From: Sphingomonas sp. UV9
Lineage (GTDB): Bacteria > Pseudomonadota > Alphaproteobacteria > Sphingomonadales > Sphingomonadaceae
Reading direction: 5' to 3'
Assembly (NCBI RefSeq): GCF_004101245.1
Contig: NZ_SCIN01000003.1
Coordinates: 930,001-994,000, forward strand
DNA length: 64,000 nucleotides
In this document: positions 24,026 through 33,272 of the stretch, piece by piece
Layout: each line of letters begins with the position of its first letter
Position numbering within the stretch: the first letter of the stretch is position 1
The notes under the pieces: model-generated
What the model was told of the DNA's origin: nothing
Databases searched by the model: none
The model's input: the letters and a program-made list of their open reading frames with translations, nothing else
Program-made: the position numbers and the translations under genes

Positions 24026-26710
24026 ATGCACGATCTCGAACCTGAACATGCGATAAACGACGCGCTCGGCCGGGCACGACTTTGGTCTCCGTTTCTGGCC
24101 ATGATCCTCGATCGCGAGCCGGTACTCGCCCGGTCGCTCGCGGAAGGTCGGCTCGATCTTGGTGCATCCAGCGCGACCCCCGACATGCCGGTTGCCAAGC
24201 GGCTGAGGCTCGAGCGACGCGCGATGGCGTTGAACGTCGCGATCGGCGATCTCGCGGGGGTGCTCGACCTGACCGCGGTCACCGGCGCGCTGACCCGGTT
24301 TGCCGACCATGCGCTCGACACTGCGATCCGCGCGGCGATCGAGGAGCGGACGCCCGGCGCGGAGCCGCTGGGCTTTACCGCGATCGCGCTCGGCAAGCAG
24401 GGCAGCGGCGAGCTCAATTATTCGTCCGATATTGATCCGATCCTGCTGTTCGATCCCGCGACGCTGCCCCTGAAGCCGCGCGAGGAGCCCGAGCAGGCGG
24501 CGGTGCGGATCGGCAGGCGCGTCGTCGAGCTGCTCCAGGCGCGCGATGGCGACGGCTATGTCCTGCGGGTCGACCTGCGGTTGCGACCCTCGCCCGAGAT
24601 CACGCCGATCGTCCTGCCGGTCGACGCGGCAATCGGCTATTACGAGGCGCAGGCTTTGCCGTGGGAGCGCGCCGCCTTCATCCGCGCACGCGCGGCGGCG
24701 GGTGATTTCGTACTGGGCCAGCGGTTCCTCGATGCGATCCGGCCGTTCGTCTGGCGGCGGGCACTCGATTTCGGCGCGATCGGGGAGATACGCGGCATCT
24801 CCGCCCGGATTCGCGATCATCATTCACAGGGGCAGGCCTTCGGTCCCGGCTATGACCTGAAGCGCGGTCGTGGCGGCATTCGCGAGGCGGAGTTCTTCGC
24901 GCAGATCCACCAGTTGATCCACGGCGGGCGCGATCGCAGCGTCCGCGCCCCTGCAACCCGCGACGCGCTCGCGCGATTGGCCGAGGCTGGCTGGATCGGC
25001 CGCGACGAGTCGCAGGCGCTGATCGACAGCTACACGCTGCTACGGACGATCGAGCACCGCGTGCAGATGATCGACGACCGGCAGACCCACGCGCTGCCGA
25101 CCGGGGACGCGCTCGACCGCGTCGCCAAGCTGCACGGATTGGAAGGCACGGACGCACTGCTGGCGTTGCTCGCGCCAAAAGTGGCGGCGACCGGGCGGAT
25201 CTACGACGCGCTCGACGACACGGTGCGCCCTGCCTTTTCGCACGACACGGTGACGCTGGAGAGCGATCTCGCCGACGCCGGGTTCGACGAGCCCGAGCCC
25301 GCGCGTCGGCGGATCGAGGCATGGCGCGGCGGGGTGTATCCGGCACTGCGCAGTCCCGCCGCGCGCGAGGCATTGGAGGCGGTGCTGCCGACCCTCGTCA
25401 CCGCTTTCGCCACCGCGCCGGTGCCGCAGGCGGCGTTGCTGCGGCTGGATGCGCTGCTCGAACGCCTGCCGAGTGCGATCAACATCTTCCGCCTGCTGGA
25501 GGCGCGGCCGGGGTTGGCGACGTTGCTGGCGGCGATCCTCAGCCATGCACCGACGCTCGCCGACGATCTCGGCCGGCGTCCGGACCTGCTCGACGGCCTG
25601 ATCGACGCGACTGCGTTCGAGCCGGTCGGCGATATCGCGGCGCTGGAGGCGGCGATGCGCGCGGGCGAGGCCGGGGGCGATTATCAGGCGCGGCTCGACC
25701 ATGTCCGCCGGGTCGTCGGCGAATTGCGGTTCGCGCTGGGTGCGCAGATCGTCGCGGGCGCGTCCGATCCGTTGCACGTCGCCGCGGGCTATGCGCGGGT
25801 CGCGGAGGCGGCGATCGGCGTGCTCGCAAGCGCGACCATCGACGAGTTCGCCAAGGCGCATGGTCGCGTGCCGGACAGTGAACTGGTCGTGCTCGCGCTT
25901 GGCCGGATGGGCGGAGCAATGCTGACGCACGCGTCCGATCTCGACCTGATCTATCTCTTCACCGGCGACTTCGCGGCGGAATCGGACGGTGCGAAGCCGC
26001 TCGGCGCCACCCTCTACTACAACCGCCTGGCGCAGCGCGTGACGGCGGCGCTGTCGGTCGCGACCGCCGCGGGCCCGCTTTATCAGATCGACACGCGGTT
26101 GCGCCCGTCGGGCGGGCAGGGGCCGCTGGTCGTCACGTTCGACAGCTTCGCCCGCTACCAGCGCGAGGATGCGTGGACATGGGAGCACATGGCGCTCACC
26201 CGGGCGCGTCCGGTGTTCGGTTCGCCGGACGCGCGCGCCGCCGTCGCCGCGATCGTGCGCGGGGTGCTCGAAGGCGATCGCCCGACCCGCGACGTGGTCG
26301 CCGAAGCCACCTCGATGCGCGCAGACATGGCGGCGCACAAACCGCCCAAGGGACCGCTCGATGCCAAGCTGCTCCCCGGCGGTCTCGTCGACCTCGAGTT
26401 CGCGGTGCATGTCGTTCAACTGGTCAACCGCACCGGGTTCGATCCGAACCTGGGAACTGCGATCGACCGGCTGACGGCCGAAACCCTCGCGCCGCCGACG
26501 TTGCGCGCCGCGCACGACGTGTTGACCCGGCTGCTGGTCACCCTTCGCCTTGTCGCGCCCGATGCTGCGCCGCCGGGGCACGCCACGGAGGAACTGATCG
26601 CGCGCGCGATCGGCGTTGCGGATTGGGCTGCGGTGGTTGCCACGCTCGAATCGACGCGCCAGGAAGTGCGCCGGTTCTGGATGCAAGTCACGGGAGAGCA
26701 TGATGGATGA
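24026..26710 (+). CDS. glnE: Bifunctional glutamine synthetase adenylyltransferase/deadenylyltransferase
   Basis: An 894-residue enzyme that adenylylates and deadenylylates glutamine synthetase under PII control, tuning nitrogen assimilation. Two nucleotidyltransferase domains are visible: the N-terminal one at ALGKQGSGELNYSSDIDPIL with its metal-binding SSDID, and the C-terminal one at LGRMGGAMLTHASDLDLIYL with SDLD. Length and order match the family. It is divergent from the NepR-like gene, with only 34 bases between starts, and its 3' end overlaps bcp. Confidence 0.95.
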   Translation: MHDLEPEHAINDALGRARLWSPFLAMILDREPVLARSLAEGRLDLGASSATPDMPVAKRLRLERRAMALNVAIGDLAGVLDLTAVTGALTRFADHALDTAIRAAIEERTPGAEPLGFTAIALGKQGSGELNYSSDIDPILLFDPATLPLKPREEPEQAAVRIGRRVVELLQARDGDGYVLRVDLRLRPSPEITPIVLPVDAAIGYYEAQALPWERAAFIRARAAAGDFVLGQRFLDAIRPFVWRRALDFGAIGEIRGISARIRDHHSQGQAFGPGYDLKRGRGGIREAEFFAQIHQLIHGGRDRSVRAPATRDALARLAEAGWIGRDESQALIDSYTLLRTIEHRVQMIDDRQTHALPTGDALDRVAKLHGLEGTDALLALLAPKVAATGRIYDALDDTVRPAFSHDTVTLESDLADAGFDEPEPARRRIEAWRGGVYPALRSPAAREALEAVLPTLVTAFATAPVPQAALLRLDALLERLPSAINIFRLLEARPGLATLLAAILSHAPTLADDLGRRPDLLDGLIDATAFEPVGDIAALEAAMRAGEAGGDYQARLDHVRRVVGELRFALGAQIVAGASDPLHVAAGYARVAEAAIGVLASATIDEFAKAHGRVPDSELVVLALGRMGGAMLTHASDLDLIYLFTGDFAAESDGAKPLGATLYYNRLAQRVTAALSVATAAGPLYQIDTRLRPSGGQGPLVVTFDSFARYQREDAWTWEHMALTRARPVFGSPDARAAVAAIVRGVLEGDRPTRDVVAEATSMRADMAAHKPPKGPLDAKLLPGGLVDLEFAVHVVQLVNRTGFDPNLGTAIDRLTAETLAPPTLRAAHDVLTRLLVTLRLVAPDAAPPGHATEELIARAIGVADWAAVVATLESTRQEVRRFWMQVTGEHDG

Positions 26711-27155
26711 AGGCGCGAAGATTCCCGAAGTGACGGTCGCGATCGACGACGCGGTGGTGTCGCTGGCCAGCCTCGGTGCGCCGCTCGTGGTGTATTTCTA
26801 CCCAAAGGACGACACCTCGGGCTGCACCACCGAGGCGAAGGACTTTTCCGCAGCAGCCGACGCGTTCGACGCGGCGGGGGTGAAGGTGATCGGCATCTCG
26901 AAGGATACGCCCGCATCCCACGCGAAATTTGCCGCCAAGCATGCGCTCACCGTACGGCTCGCCAGCGACGTCGACGGGGTCGCCTGCGAGGCGTTCGGCG
27001 TCTGGGTCGAGAAGGCGATGTACGGCAAGAAATATATGGGAATCGAGCGCGCGACCTTCCTATTCGGCGCCGACGGCACGCTGGTGAAAGCGTGGCGCAA
27101 GGTTCGTGTTCCGGGCCATGTCGAAGCCGTGCTGGCGGCCGCGAAGGCGCTCTGA
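26703..27155 (+). CDS. bcp: Peroxiredoxin (Bcp/PrxQ type), likely one-Cys
   Basis: A 150-residue thiol peroxidase that reduces peroxides in the cytoplasm. The peroxidatic Cys41 lies in FYPKDDTSGCTTEAKDF. The second cysteine that many Bcp proteins have five residues on (EACDF) is lysine here, and the only other cysteine is in GVACEAFG, so it probably works as a one-Cys or atypical enzyme. Start choice: the ATG at 26703 is six bases after GGGAG, better spaced than the ATG at 26700. It overlaps the end of glnE by eight bases. Confidence 0.92.
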   Translation: MDEGAKIPEVTVAIDDAVVSLASLGAPLVVYFYPKDDTSGCTTEAKDFSAAADAFDAAGVKVIGISKDTPASHAKFAAKHALTVRLASDVDGVACEAFGVWVEKAMYGKKYMGIERATFLFGADGTLVKAWRKVRVPGHVEAVLAAAKAL

Positions 27156-27426
27156 ACGGCGGTCGGTAAAGGGCGGAGATTCGCGGATATTTCGATCGCT
27201 GTCGGCAGCGTTCCGGGATCGTTCCCTGCGCGAGGCGGGTAATTCCATCAACTCGCCGTATCAGTCTGCCGCTCCGCCGCGCGAATGGGGCCGCACCCTT
27301 GCTCGTCGCGGCGGTATCCGGCCTAACTCTACTCGTCTGGTGCGCGGAGGGGCTGCGAGTCAGGACAGAGTTTCGGAGCCGTCCGCCTGGGAGCGAAACG
27401 GCCCTGCATTTTTTTGTCGGGGACCA

Positions 27427-28212
27427 ATGGTCGATTTTACCACTGCAGCCATCGTGACACGCCTCAAGGCTGTGTTCACGGTGCGCAAATTTTCTTCGAT
27501 CGGCCAGTATGTGATCGCCGCGGCGATCGGTGTCGCCGGGTTCGCTTCAGCCGGCGAGGCGCAGGTCGGGGGGCCTGCCAAGCCGGTCGCCAGCCAGGCG
27601 CACGGCGTCCGCGCCGCGACCGGTGGTCCGATGATCGCCGCCAACGCCGAGGAGGCCAGTGCCGATCTCCGCGCCGACGCGCAGTTCCGCACGCTCTTCC
27701 AGACCTGGAAGAAGCTCGATGCGACCCAGCAGGGCGTGATCGCGATCCCATCGGTCCAGCCGGTCCACTCGCTCTCGTTCACCAGCAATTTCGGGATCCG
27801 CTCGGATCCGTTCCGCGGCACCGCGGCGATGCACGCCGGCGTCGATATCCCGGGCCCGGTCGGCACGCCGATCTACGCCACCGCAGACGGCATCGTCTCG
27901 CACGCCGGTCGCCAGGGCGGCTATGGCAATCTGGTCGAGCTGAACCACGGCAAGGGTATCGCCACCCGCTATGGTCACCTTTCCAAGATCCTCGTCGCTG
28001 ACAATACGCGCGTGACCCGCGGACAATTGATCGCGCTGATGGGCTCGACCGGCCGCTCGACCGGCCCGCATCTCCATTACGAAGTCCGTATCGACGGCCA
28101 CGCCGTGAACCCGATCCCGTTTTTGACGACGGCGGATTACCTGCTCGCTGCGCAGGATCGCTCGGTAAACGCGATCCCGGTCGCCACCGGCGGCCCCGCC
28201 GCGCAGGACTGA
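27427..28212 (+). CDS. M23 family metallopeptidase (peptidoglycan-active, periplasmic)
   Basis: A 261-residue LytM/M23-type protein. A membrane or signal segment covers about residues 25-46 (IGQYVIAAAIGVAGFASAGE). The catalytic domain from about residue 118 has the zinc ligands His136 and Asp140 in MHAGVDIPG and the HLHYE motif (His215-x-His217), so it is likely an active endopeptidase on peptidoglycan crosslinks. I start at the ATG at 27427; the frame is open further upstream but the upstream reading is not protein-like. About 270 bases of leader without a gene precede it. Confidence 0.88.
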   Translation: MVDFTTAAIVTRLKAVFTVRKFSSIGQYVIAAAIGVAGFASAGEAQVGGPAKPVASQAHGVRAATGGPMIAANAEEASADLRADAQFRTLFQTWKKLDATQQGVIAIPSVQPVHSLSFTSNFGIRSDPFRGTAAMHAGVDIPGPVGTPIYATADGIVSHAGRQGGYGNLVELNHGKGIATRYGHLSKILVADNTRVTRGQLIALMGSTGRSTGPHLHYEVRIDGHAVNPIPFLTTADYLLAAQDRSVNAIPVATGGPAAQD

Positions 28213-28412
28213 TCTTAGAACGCAGATCCAGGCCAGACGCCCGACATCCCGGCGAATGCTGCGATTTCCCACCACGGGACGGGCTATCAGTTTGATATCC
28301 CAGGGTTCGCTGGGATGACGGGCGAGGCGCTGGCGCTTGGGTGAGGGGTGGCTCCTGAGATCGAGCAAACCCCGAGCTTGCCGCAAGTTGCTCGCCCCCC
28401 TATCTCCCAGGC

Positions 28413-28751
28413 ATGGCAACGCTGGCTCCCGACATCATCCTCACCCCCTCCGCCGCGTCGCGCGTCGCGGCGATCGCCGTCAAGCAGGGGAAGCCGGCGA
28501 TCCTGCGCCTCTCGGTCGACGGCGGCGGCTGTTCGGGTTTCCAGTACAAGTTCGGGTTCGCCGACTCGGTGGAGCCCGACGACGTGATCGCCGAGCATGA
28601 CGGCGTGAAGCTCGTCGTCGACAGCGTCAGCATCGACTTGGTCCGCGGGTGCGCGGTCGATTACGTCGAGTCGCTCGCCGGCGCCGCATTCAAGGTCGAG
28701 AACCCCAATGCCGCCTCGGGTTGCGGCTGCGGCTCCAGCTTCTCGGTCTGA
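28413..28751 (+). CDS. Iron-sulfur cluster assembly accessory protein (IscA/ErpA type)
   Basis: A 112-residue A-type carrier that passes Fe-S clusters to apo-enzymes. The three invariant cysteines are present: one in DGGGCSGFQYKF and two in the C-terminal SGCGCGSSFSV. The family's DPVS-like position reads VDSVSIDLVRGCAVDYVES. Whether it is ErpA, IscA or SufA cannot be told without phylogeny, and no isc or suf genes are adjacent. It is seven bases from xth. Confidence 0.92.
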   Translation: MATLAPDIILTPSAASRVAAIAVKQGKPAILRLSVDGGGCSGFQYKFGFADSVEPDDVIAEHDGVKLVVDSVSIDLVRGCAVDYVESLAGAAFKVENPNAASGCGCGSSFSV

Positions 28752-28758
28752 CGTCCCC

Positions 28759-29529
28759 ATGAAAATCGTCACGTACAACGTCAACGGCATCAAGGCGCGG
28801 TTGCCGCGACTGATCGAGTATCTCGTCGAAGACCAGCCCGACATCGTCTGTCTCCAGGAACTGAAGTCGAGCGACGACACCTTCCCGATCGCCGACATCG
28901 AAGCAGTCGGCTACGGCGCAGTGTGGCACGGCCAGAAGGCCTGGAATGGCGTCGCGATCCTCGCCAAGAGCGGCACGCCCGTGGTGCGGCAACGCGGTCT
29001 CGAAGGCGAACCCGAGGACGAGCACAGCCGCTACATCGAGGCGGAAATCGACGGCCTGATCGTTGCCGCGCTCTATCTTCCCAACGGCAACCCTCAGCCG
29101 GGCCCGAAATTCGATTATAAACTCCGCTGGATGGATCGTCTCGCTGACCGGGCGCGCGTGCTGCTGGCCGAAGAGAAGCCGGCAATTCTCGCGGGCGACT
29201 ATAACGTCATCGCCAACGACGACGACACCTACTCCGTCCGCGCGATGCAGGACGACGCGCTGATGCAGCCCGAAAGCCGCGAGCATTACCGCGCTCTTGT
29301 CGCGCAGGGCTGGACCGACGCGCTCCGCACGCAATTTCCGAAAGGCGGCGTCTGGACGTTCTGGGATTACCAGGCCGGCGCCTGGCAGCGCGACGCCGGG
29401 TTTCGGATCGATCACCTGTTGCTCAGCCCGCAAGCCGCCGACCGGATGATCGATGCCGGCGTCTACAAGGCGTATCGCGGCCGCGAGAAAGCCAGCGATC
29501 ACGCACCGACCTGGGTCCGGTTGCGTTGA
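28759..29529 (+). CDS. xth: Exodeoxyribonuclease III
   Basis: A 256-residue apurinic/apyrimidinic endonuclease of the exonuclease III family that repairs abasic sites. Motifs are MKIVTYNVNGIKARLPRL at the start, the catalytic glutamate in VCLQELKSSD, YLPNGNPQPG, GDYNVIANDDD, and the C-terminal DHAPTW with the catalytic His. I place the start at the ATG at 28759; earlier in-frame residues lie inside the previous gene. Its stop overlaps the TTG start of the next gene. Confidence 0.95.
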   Translation: MKIVTYNVNGIKARLPRLIEYLVEDQPDIVCLQELKSSDDTFPIADIEAVGYGAVWHGQKAWNGVAILAKSGTPVVRQRGLEGEPEDEHSRYIEAEIDGLIVAALYLPNGNPQPGPKFDYKLRWMDRLADRARVLLAEEKPAILAGDYNVIANDDDTYSVRAMQDDALMQPESREHYRALVAQGWTDALRTQFPKGGVWTFWDYQAGAWQRDAGFRIDHLLLSPQAADRMIDAGVYKAYRGREKASDHAPTWVRLR

Positions 29530-30332
29530 CGCGACTGCTCGGCTTTGCAGTAGCCGGTGTTTTTGTCGCCAGTGTCGGGTTTTCGGGTGCGGCAGCGGCG
29601 CAGAATCGTGAATATTGCCCCGATCGGCCGGGTGTCGGCACGCCCGCCTGTACGATTGCCCCGGGTCGCGTCTCGGTCGAGACGTCGCTGGCAGACTGGA
29701 CGCGCGACGACCAGCTGGGTTCGCGCGAGGATAGCATCCTCGTTGGCGACACGCTGGTCCGCGTCGGCGTCAGCGACACGATCGAGGTGCGGATCGGGTG
29801 GACGCCGTTCGGGCATGACCGCATTCGCGACTCGACCGGGATCGACTCGGTGAACGGGATCGGCGACGTTTCGCTCGGGATGAAGGCGAACCTCCACAAC
29901 CCGGACGGCTCGGACTTGTCGGTAGCAGTGCTGCCGTTCGTGACGCTGCCGGTCGGGCGGTCGTCGATCGGTGCCGGCGACTGGGGTGCAGGATTTCTCG
30001 TTCCGTTGACCTACGAACTGTCGGACTCGGTATCTCTGGACCTGACGCCGGAGATCGACGCGGCGGTCGACCAGGACGGCAATGGGCGCCATCTCGCTTA
30101 TAGCTCGACCGCCGGCGTGTCGGTCGAGGTCGCCAAGACTGTCACGCTGACCGGCGAGTTGCAGGCGTTGCGTGATAACGATCCCGAGAAGCATGCGACC
30201 CAGGCGGTGGCGGCATTATCATTGGCGTGGATGGCGGGCGACGATCTCCAGTTCGACGTGTTCGGCGCGGCGGGGCTGAACGACGATACGCCCGATGCGC
30301 GGGTGTATGCGGGGATATCGCGGAGGTTCTAG
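29526..30332 (+). CDS. Outer membrane beta-barrel protein, MetA-pathway phenol degradation-like
   Basis: A 268-residue exported protein. A signal peptide covers residues 1-25 (ending GAAAAQ). The mature part has alternating beta strands rich in Gly, Asp and aromatic residues, and ends ARVYAGISRRF with the terminal Phe used for barrel assembly. The pattern resembles the Phenol_MetA_deg (transporter) family. Two cysteines (EYCPDRPGVGTPAC) form a likely disulfide loop near the N-terminus. It starts at a TTG overlapping the xth stop. The transported substrate is unknown. Confidence 0.75.
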   Translation: MTRLLGFAVAGVFVASVGFSGAAAAQNREYCPDRPGVGTPACTIAPGRVSVETSLADWTRDDQLGSREDSILVGDTLVRVGVSDTIEVRIGWTPFGHDRIRDSTGIDSVNGIGDVSLGMKANLHNPDGSDLSVAVLPFVTLPVGRSSIGAGDWGAGFLVPLTYELSDSVSLDLTPEIDAAVDQDGNGRHLAYSSTAGVSVEVAKTVTLTGELQALRDNDPEKHATQAVAALSLAWMAGDDLQFDVFGAAGLNDDTPDARVYAGISRRF

Positions 30333-30659
30333 ATGCTGGTCGGCCTGCTCCTGCTGCAAGCGGTCGCCGGGCCGCCGCTCCCGCCGGAACTGCGCAAGCG
30401 CGTGGCGCGCGCGACCATGCCGTGTCCGGTGCAGGCCGATCCCGACGGCGAGATCGTAGTTTGCGCGCGGCCGACCGATCAGCGGCTCGGGACGGTTGCC
30501 GAACCCGTCCAGCCTCCGCGTGGCGATCCACTGTCGTTCCGCCTGCCTGGTGGCGGCGTGGGGAATGTCCACGCCATCCGCACGCAGTTGCCTGGCGCGA
30601 GCGGGCAGGGCGCGGCGGTGACGCTCAAGATCCCGTTCGGGAGAGGAAAGCGGGAGTAG
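30333..30659 (+). CDS. Conserved hypothetical exported protein (108 aa)
   Basis: A 108-residue protein with a short hydrophobic N-terminus (MLVGLLLLQAVAGPP), probably an export signal, then a cysteine pair in MPCPVQADPDGEIVVCARP. This CP-x-DGEIVVC motif recurs in small sphingomonad periplasmic proteins, but its function is unknown. The remainder is proline- and glycine-rich with a basic tail. It starts at the base after the preceding gene's stop, so the two are very likely cotranscribed. Confidence 0.65.
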   Translation: MLVGLLLLQAVAGPPLPPELRKRVARATMPCPVQADPDGEIVVCARPTDQRLGTVAEPVQPPRGDPLSFRLPGGGVGNVHAIRTQLPGASGQGAAVTLKIPFGRGKRE

Positions 30660-30681
30660 CGGAACCGGATCCTCCTACCTC

Positions 30682-30740
30682 AGTGTTCTCCGGCGAAGGC
30701 GGGGAGCCCAGACCGGATCCCCGCCTTCACGGGGAAGCAT
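30682..30740. repeat. Short palindromic repeat (GCGAAGGCGGGG family)
   Basis: GTTCTCCGGCGAAGGCGGGG and its complementary arm ending CCCCGCCTTCACGGGGAAGC enclose GCCCAGACCGGA. One of at least eight related copies in the window. It lies between convergent genes and probably also terminates them. Confidence 0.75.
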
Positions 30741-30756
30741 CTTGGGCGAGCTGCCC

Positions 30757-31908
30757 CTACAGCGTCCGTTCGTATACCTGGTACACCTTGTTCACCCGGC
30801 TCTCGATCGTCTCGGCGATCGATCGCATCCCCTGGTTGTCGTCGAGGATCCAGCCGATTTCGGCGCGCTTGGCGTCATAATGCTCGACCGAGGCGCGGCG
30901 GATATATTCGATCATCATGAAGGCCAGCTGGCTCGCCATCCGCGACGCCTGCAATTCCTTCACCACGCCCATCAGCGGCACGCGCACCGTCCGTACCTTG
31001 GGCTTGCGGAGCCACCATAACAGCTTGGCCCAGCCGAACGGGAACAGGTTGCCGTTCAGCGGCTTGATCGCCTCGTTCAGGTCGGGGAGCGTGATCATGA
31101 AAGCGACGGGCTTGCCGTCCAGCTCGGCGATGCGGATCAGGTCGTTGAAGACGATCGGCTTCAGTTTCACGCCCACGTCCTTGATTTCGGGCGGGGTCAA
31201 GGGCACGAACCCCCAATTGTCGCGCCACGCGTCGTTGAGGATCGACAGGATGATCGCCGCCTCTTCCTCGAACTTGGTCTTGTCGACATTGCGGATGCTG
31301 ATCCGCGGGTTCTTCTCGCCCGATTTGATGATGCGCTGGACGATCGGCGGGAACTGCTTCGTGACGTCGACTTCATAGGTCATCAGGCGTTTGACGGGGC
31401 GATACTGCGCCCATTCGATCCAGCCGCGATATTCGCGCTTGGCGTGGCCCATCATGATCGTCGGCGCATGATCATAGCCGTCGATCAGCAGCCCCGGCTC
31501 CTCCCAGATCGACATGCTGATCGGGCCGAGCGCGCGCGTCATGCCCTGTTCGCGCAGCCAGTCCTCGGCGCGGGCGAGCAGCGCCTGGAAGATGTCCTGC
31601 CGCTCCGCCTCCATCAGCCCCCATTGGCCGACGCCGGGGCCAAAGCCCTGCTCGGCGGGCATCGTCAGCGCGAGCGTATCGATGTGCGCGGAGATACGGC
31701 CGACCACGCGGCCCTCTTCCTCGGCGAGGAACAGCTGTGCCTTGGCATGGCTGAACCAGCCGTTCTTTTCCGGCGTGATCAGGCCGAGCGCTTCGGACTT
31801 CAGCGGCGGTACCCAGTGCGGGTCGTCGGCGTAAAGACGGAATGGCAGGTCGATGAAGAGTTTGCGGTCATTCTTCGTCTTGACCGGACGGATCGTAAGC
31901 TTGGCCAT
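30757..31908 (-). CDS. GNAT-fold acyltransferase, candidate bacterial ceramide synthase
   Basis: A 383-residue cytoplasmic protein. The N-terminal half has a GNAT-like N-acyltransferase fold with ADDPHWVPPL, a strand-loop pattern through EEEGRVVGRISAHID, and AEDWLREQGMTRALGPISMS. The C-terminal half forms a second acyltransferase-like repeat. Such proteins have been named N-acetyltransferase or dATP pyrophosphohydrolase. In Caulobacter the ceramide synthase bCerS belongs to this fold class and its gene lies near spt. Here spt is about 6 kb away on the same strand, so I suggest ceramide synthase as a hypothesis. I chose the ATG at 31908 over 31974 because the extra 22 residues look non-native. 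Confidence 0.75.
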   Translation of the reverse strand: MAKLTIRPVKTKNDRKLFIDLPFRLYADDPHWVPPLKSEALGLITPEKNGWFSHAKAQLFLAEEEGRVVGRISAHIDTLALTMPAEQGFGPGVGQWGLMEAERQDIFQALLARAEDWLREQGMTRALGPISMSIWEEPGLLIDGYDHAPTIMMGHAKREYRGWIEWAQYRPVKRLMTYEVDVTKQFPPIVQRIIKSGEKNPRISIRNVDKTKFEEEAAIILSILNDAWRDNWGFVPLTPPEIKDVGVKLKPIVFNDLIRIAELDGKPVAFMITLPDLNEAIKPLNGNLFPFGWAKLLWWLRKPKVRTVRVPLMGVVKELQASRMASQLAFMMIEYIRRASVEHYDAKRAEIGWILDDNQGMRSIAETIESRVNKVYQVYERTL

Positions 31909-32071
31909 GTGTCGTTCCCGAAAACGCAGTCGCGCGTGTCTAGCCAGCGTGACGCGTAAAGGCGAGTGACACATGAGTCATCGTGGCAGCCGGTCAGAGT
32001 GATCGGGTTTCCTCGCGCGTGAACAGGCGCGCAACCTGTAAATGCCACGCTGCAGCCATTATCTTCGGGCA

Positions 32072-33187
32072 ATGGACATGCCCATGGATACCTCGCTCAG
32101 CCTCGCTCGCGGCACGGCCGCCCCAGTGCCAGCCCCACCCGTGACGGGTGCCGGCGCCGTTCGCGTCGCCGACGACAAGGCGATGCTGCGCGCTGCGGCC
32201 GACCTGACGCGCGATCTCGTGAAGCCGCGGCCGGCGGTGTATTGGGGCGACCTGATCGCGTCGGTGGTGCTGGGCTATGGCGCGCTGGTCGTGGCTGCGA
32301 CGAGCGACTCTACTCTGGTTGCGGTGCTTGCCGCGATCGTGTCGGTACTCGGACTGTATCGCGGGCTGAGCTTCATCCATGAAGTCAGCCACATGAAGCA
32401 CGCGTCGGTGCCGAACTTCCGGCTCGGCTGGAACATGCTGGTCGGCGTGCCGATGCTGACGCCGTCGTTTATGTACGAGGGTGTCCACAACCTTCATCAC
32501 GCCAAGACCCGCTACGGTACGGTCGAGGACCCCGAATATCTGCCGCTCGCGCTGATGAAGCCGTGGACGCTGCCGCTGTTCATCCTGGTGTCCGCACTGG
32601 CACCGATCGCGCTGCTGATCCGGTTTGCGATCCTGTCGCCGCTGTCGCTGCTTTCGCCGAAGCTGCGGACGATGGTGGTCGAGCGCTATTCGGCGCTGGC
32701 GATCAATCCGCAATTCCGTCGTCGCGCGCCGGAGGGCGAGGCGAAGGCATATTGGAACCGCCTGGAGTTGGCCGCGAGCCTGTGGGCGATCACGCTGATC
32801 GGGATCACGGTGGCGGGCGTGTTGCCGTTGCGCGCATTCCTGACGATCCTGGGCGTGGCGTCGGCGTTCGCGGTACTCAACCAGATCCGCACGCTGGTCG
32901 CGCATCTCTGGGAGAATGACGGCGAGGTGATGACGGTGACCGCGCAGTATCTCGACACGGTCAACGTGCCGCCGCCGGCCTTGCTGCCGGCGCTATGGGC
33001 GCCGGTCGGGCTTCGCTATCACGCGCTGCATCACCTGCTGCCGGGACTGCCCTATCACGCGCTCGGTGAGGCACATCGTCGCATCTCGGCGGAGCTGGAC
33101 GCGATGTCGCCCTATCACAAGGCGAGCTATCCGGGACTGCCCGGTCTGGTCGGCAAGATCGCCCGCAGCACGATGGTCAGGCGCTGA
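32072..33187 (+). CDS. Membrane fatty acid desaturase
   Basis: A 371-residue integral membrane di-iron desaturase that would introduce a double bond into an acyl chain. Three histidine boxes are present: HEVSHMKH (about residue 107), HNLHH, and HALHHLLPGLPYH near the C-terminus. Four or so membrane segments surround them. It is divergent from the acyltransferase gene at 30757-31908, so a role in acyl-chain modification of sphingolipid or membrane lipid is plausible but not shown. The start ATG is not sharply defined; 32072 keeps the short polar N-terminus. Confidence 0.88.
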   Translation: MDMPMDTSLSLARGTAAPVPAPPVTGAGAVRVADDKAMLRAAADLTRDLVKPRPAVYWGDLIASVVLGYGALVVAATSDSTLVAVLAAIVSVLGLYRGLSFIHEVSHMKHASVPNFRLGWNMLVGVPMLTPSFMYEGVHNLHHAKTRYGTVEDPEYLPLALMKPWTLPLFILVSALAPIALLIRFAILSPLSLLSPKLRTMVVERYSALAINPQFRRRAPEGEAKAYWNRLELAASLWAITLIGITVAGVLPLRAFLTILGVASAFAVLNQIRTLVAHLWENDGEVMTVTAQYLDTVNVPPPALLPALWAPVGLRYHALHHLLPGLPYHALGEAHRRISAELDAMSPYHKASYPGLPGLVGKIARSTMVRR

Positions 33188-33194
33188 CCAAAGC

Positions 33195-33252
33195 TTGTTT
33201 CCCCGCGAAGGCGGGGACCCAGACTGGGCCCCCGCCTTCGCGGGGGGACAAA
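33195..33252. repeat. Short palindromic repeat (GCGAAGGCGGGG family)
   Basis: TTGTTTCCCCGCGAAGGCGG and its complement CCGCCTTCGCGGGGGGACAA surround GGACCCAGACTGGGC. The arms are almost perfect. It lies between the converging desaturase and lptG genes. Confidence 0.8.
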
Positions 33253-33272
33253 TTTAGCGAGGTGCCGTCCGA

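Noticed and set aside
27106..27426. Longer start for the M23 peptidase gene at 27106
   Set aside because: The extra residues overlap bcp and are Arg/Ser-rich without a signal; the ATG at 27427 leads directly to a plausible export signal.
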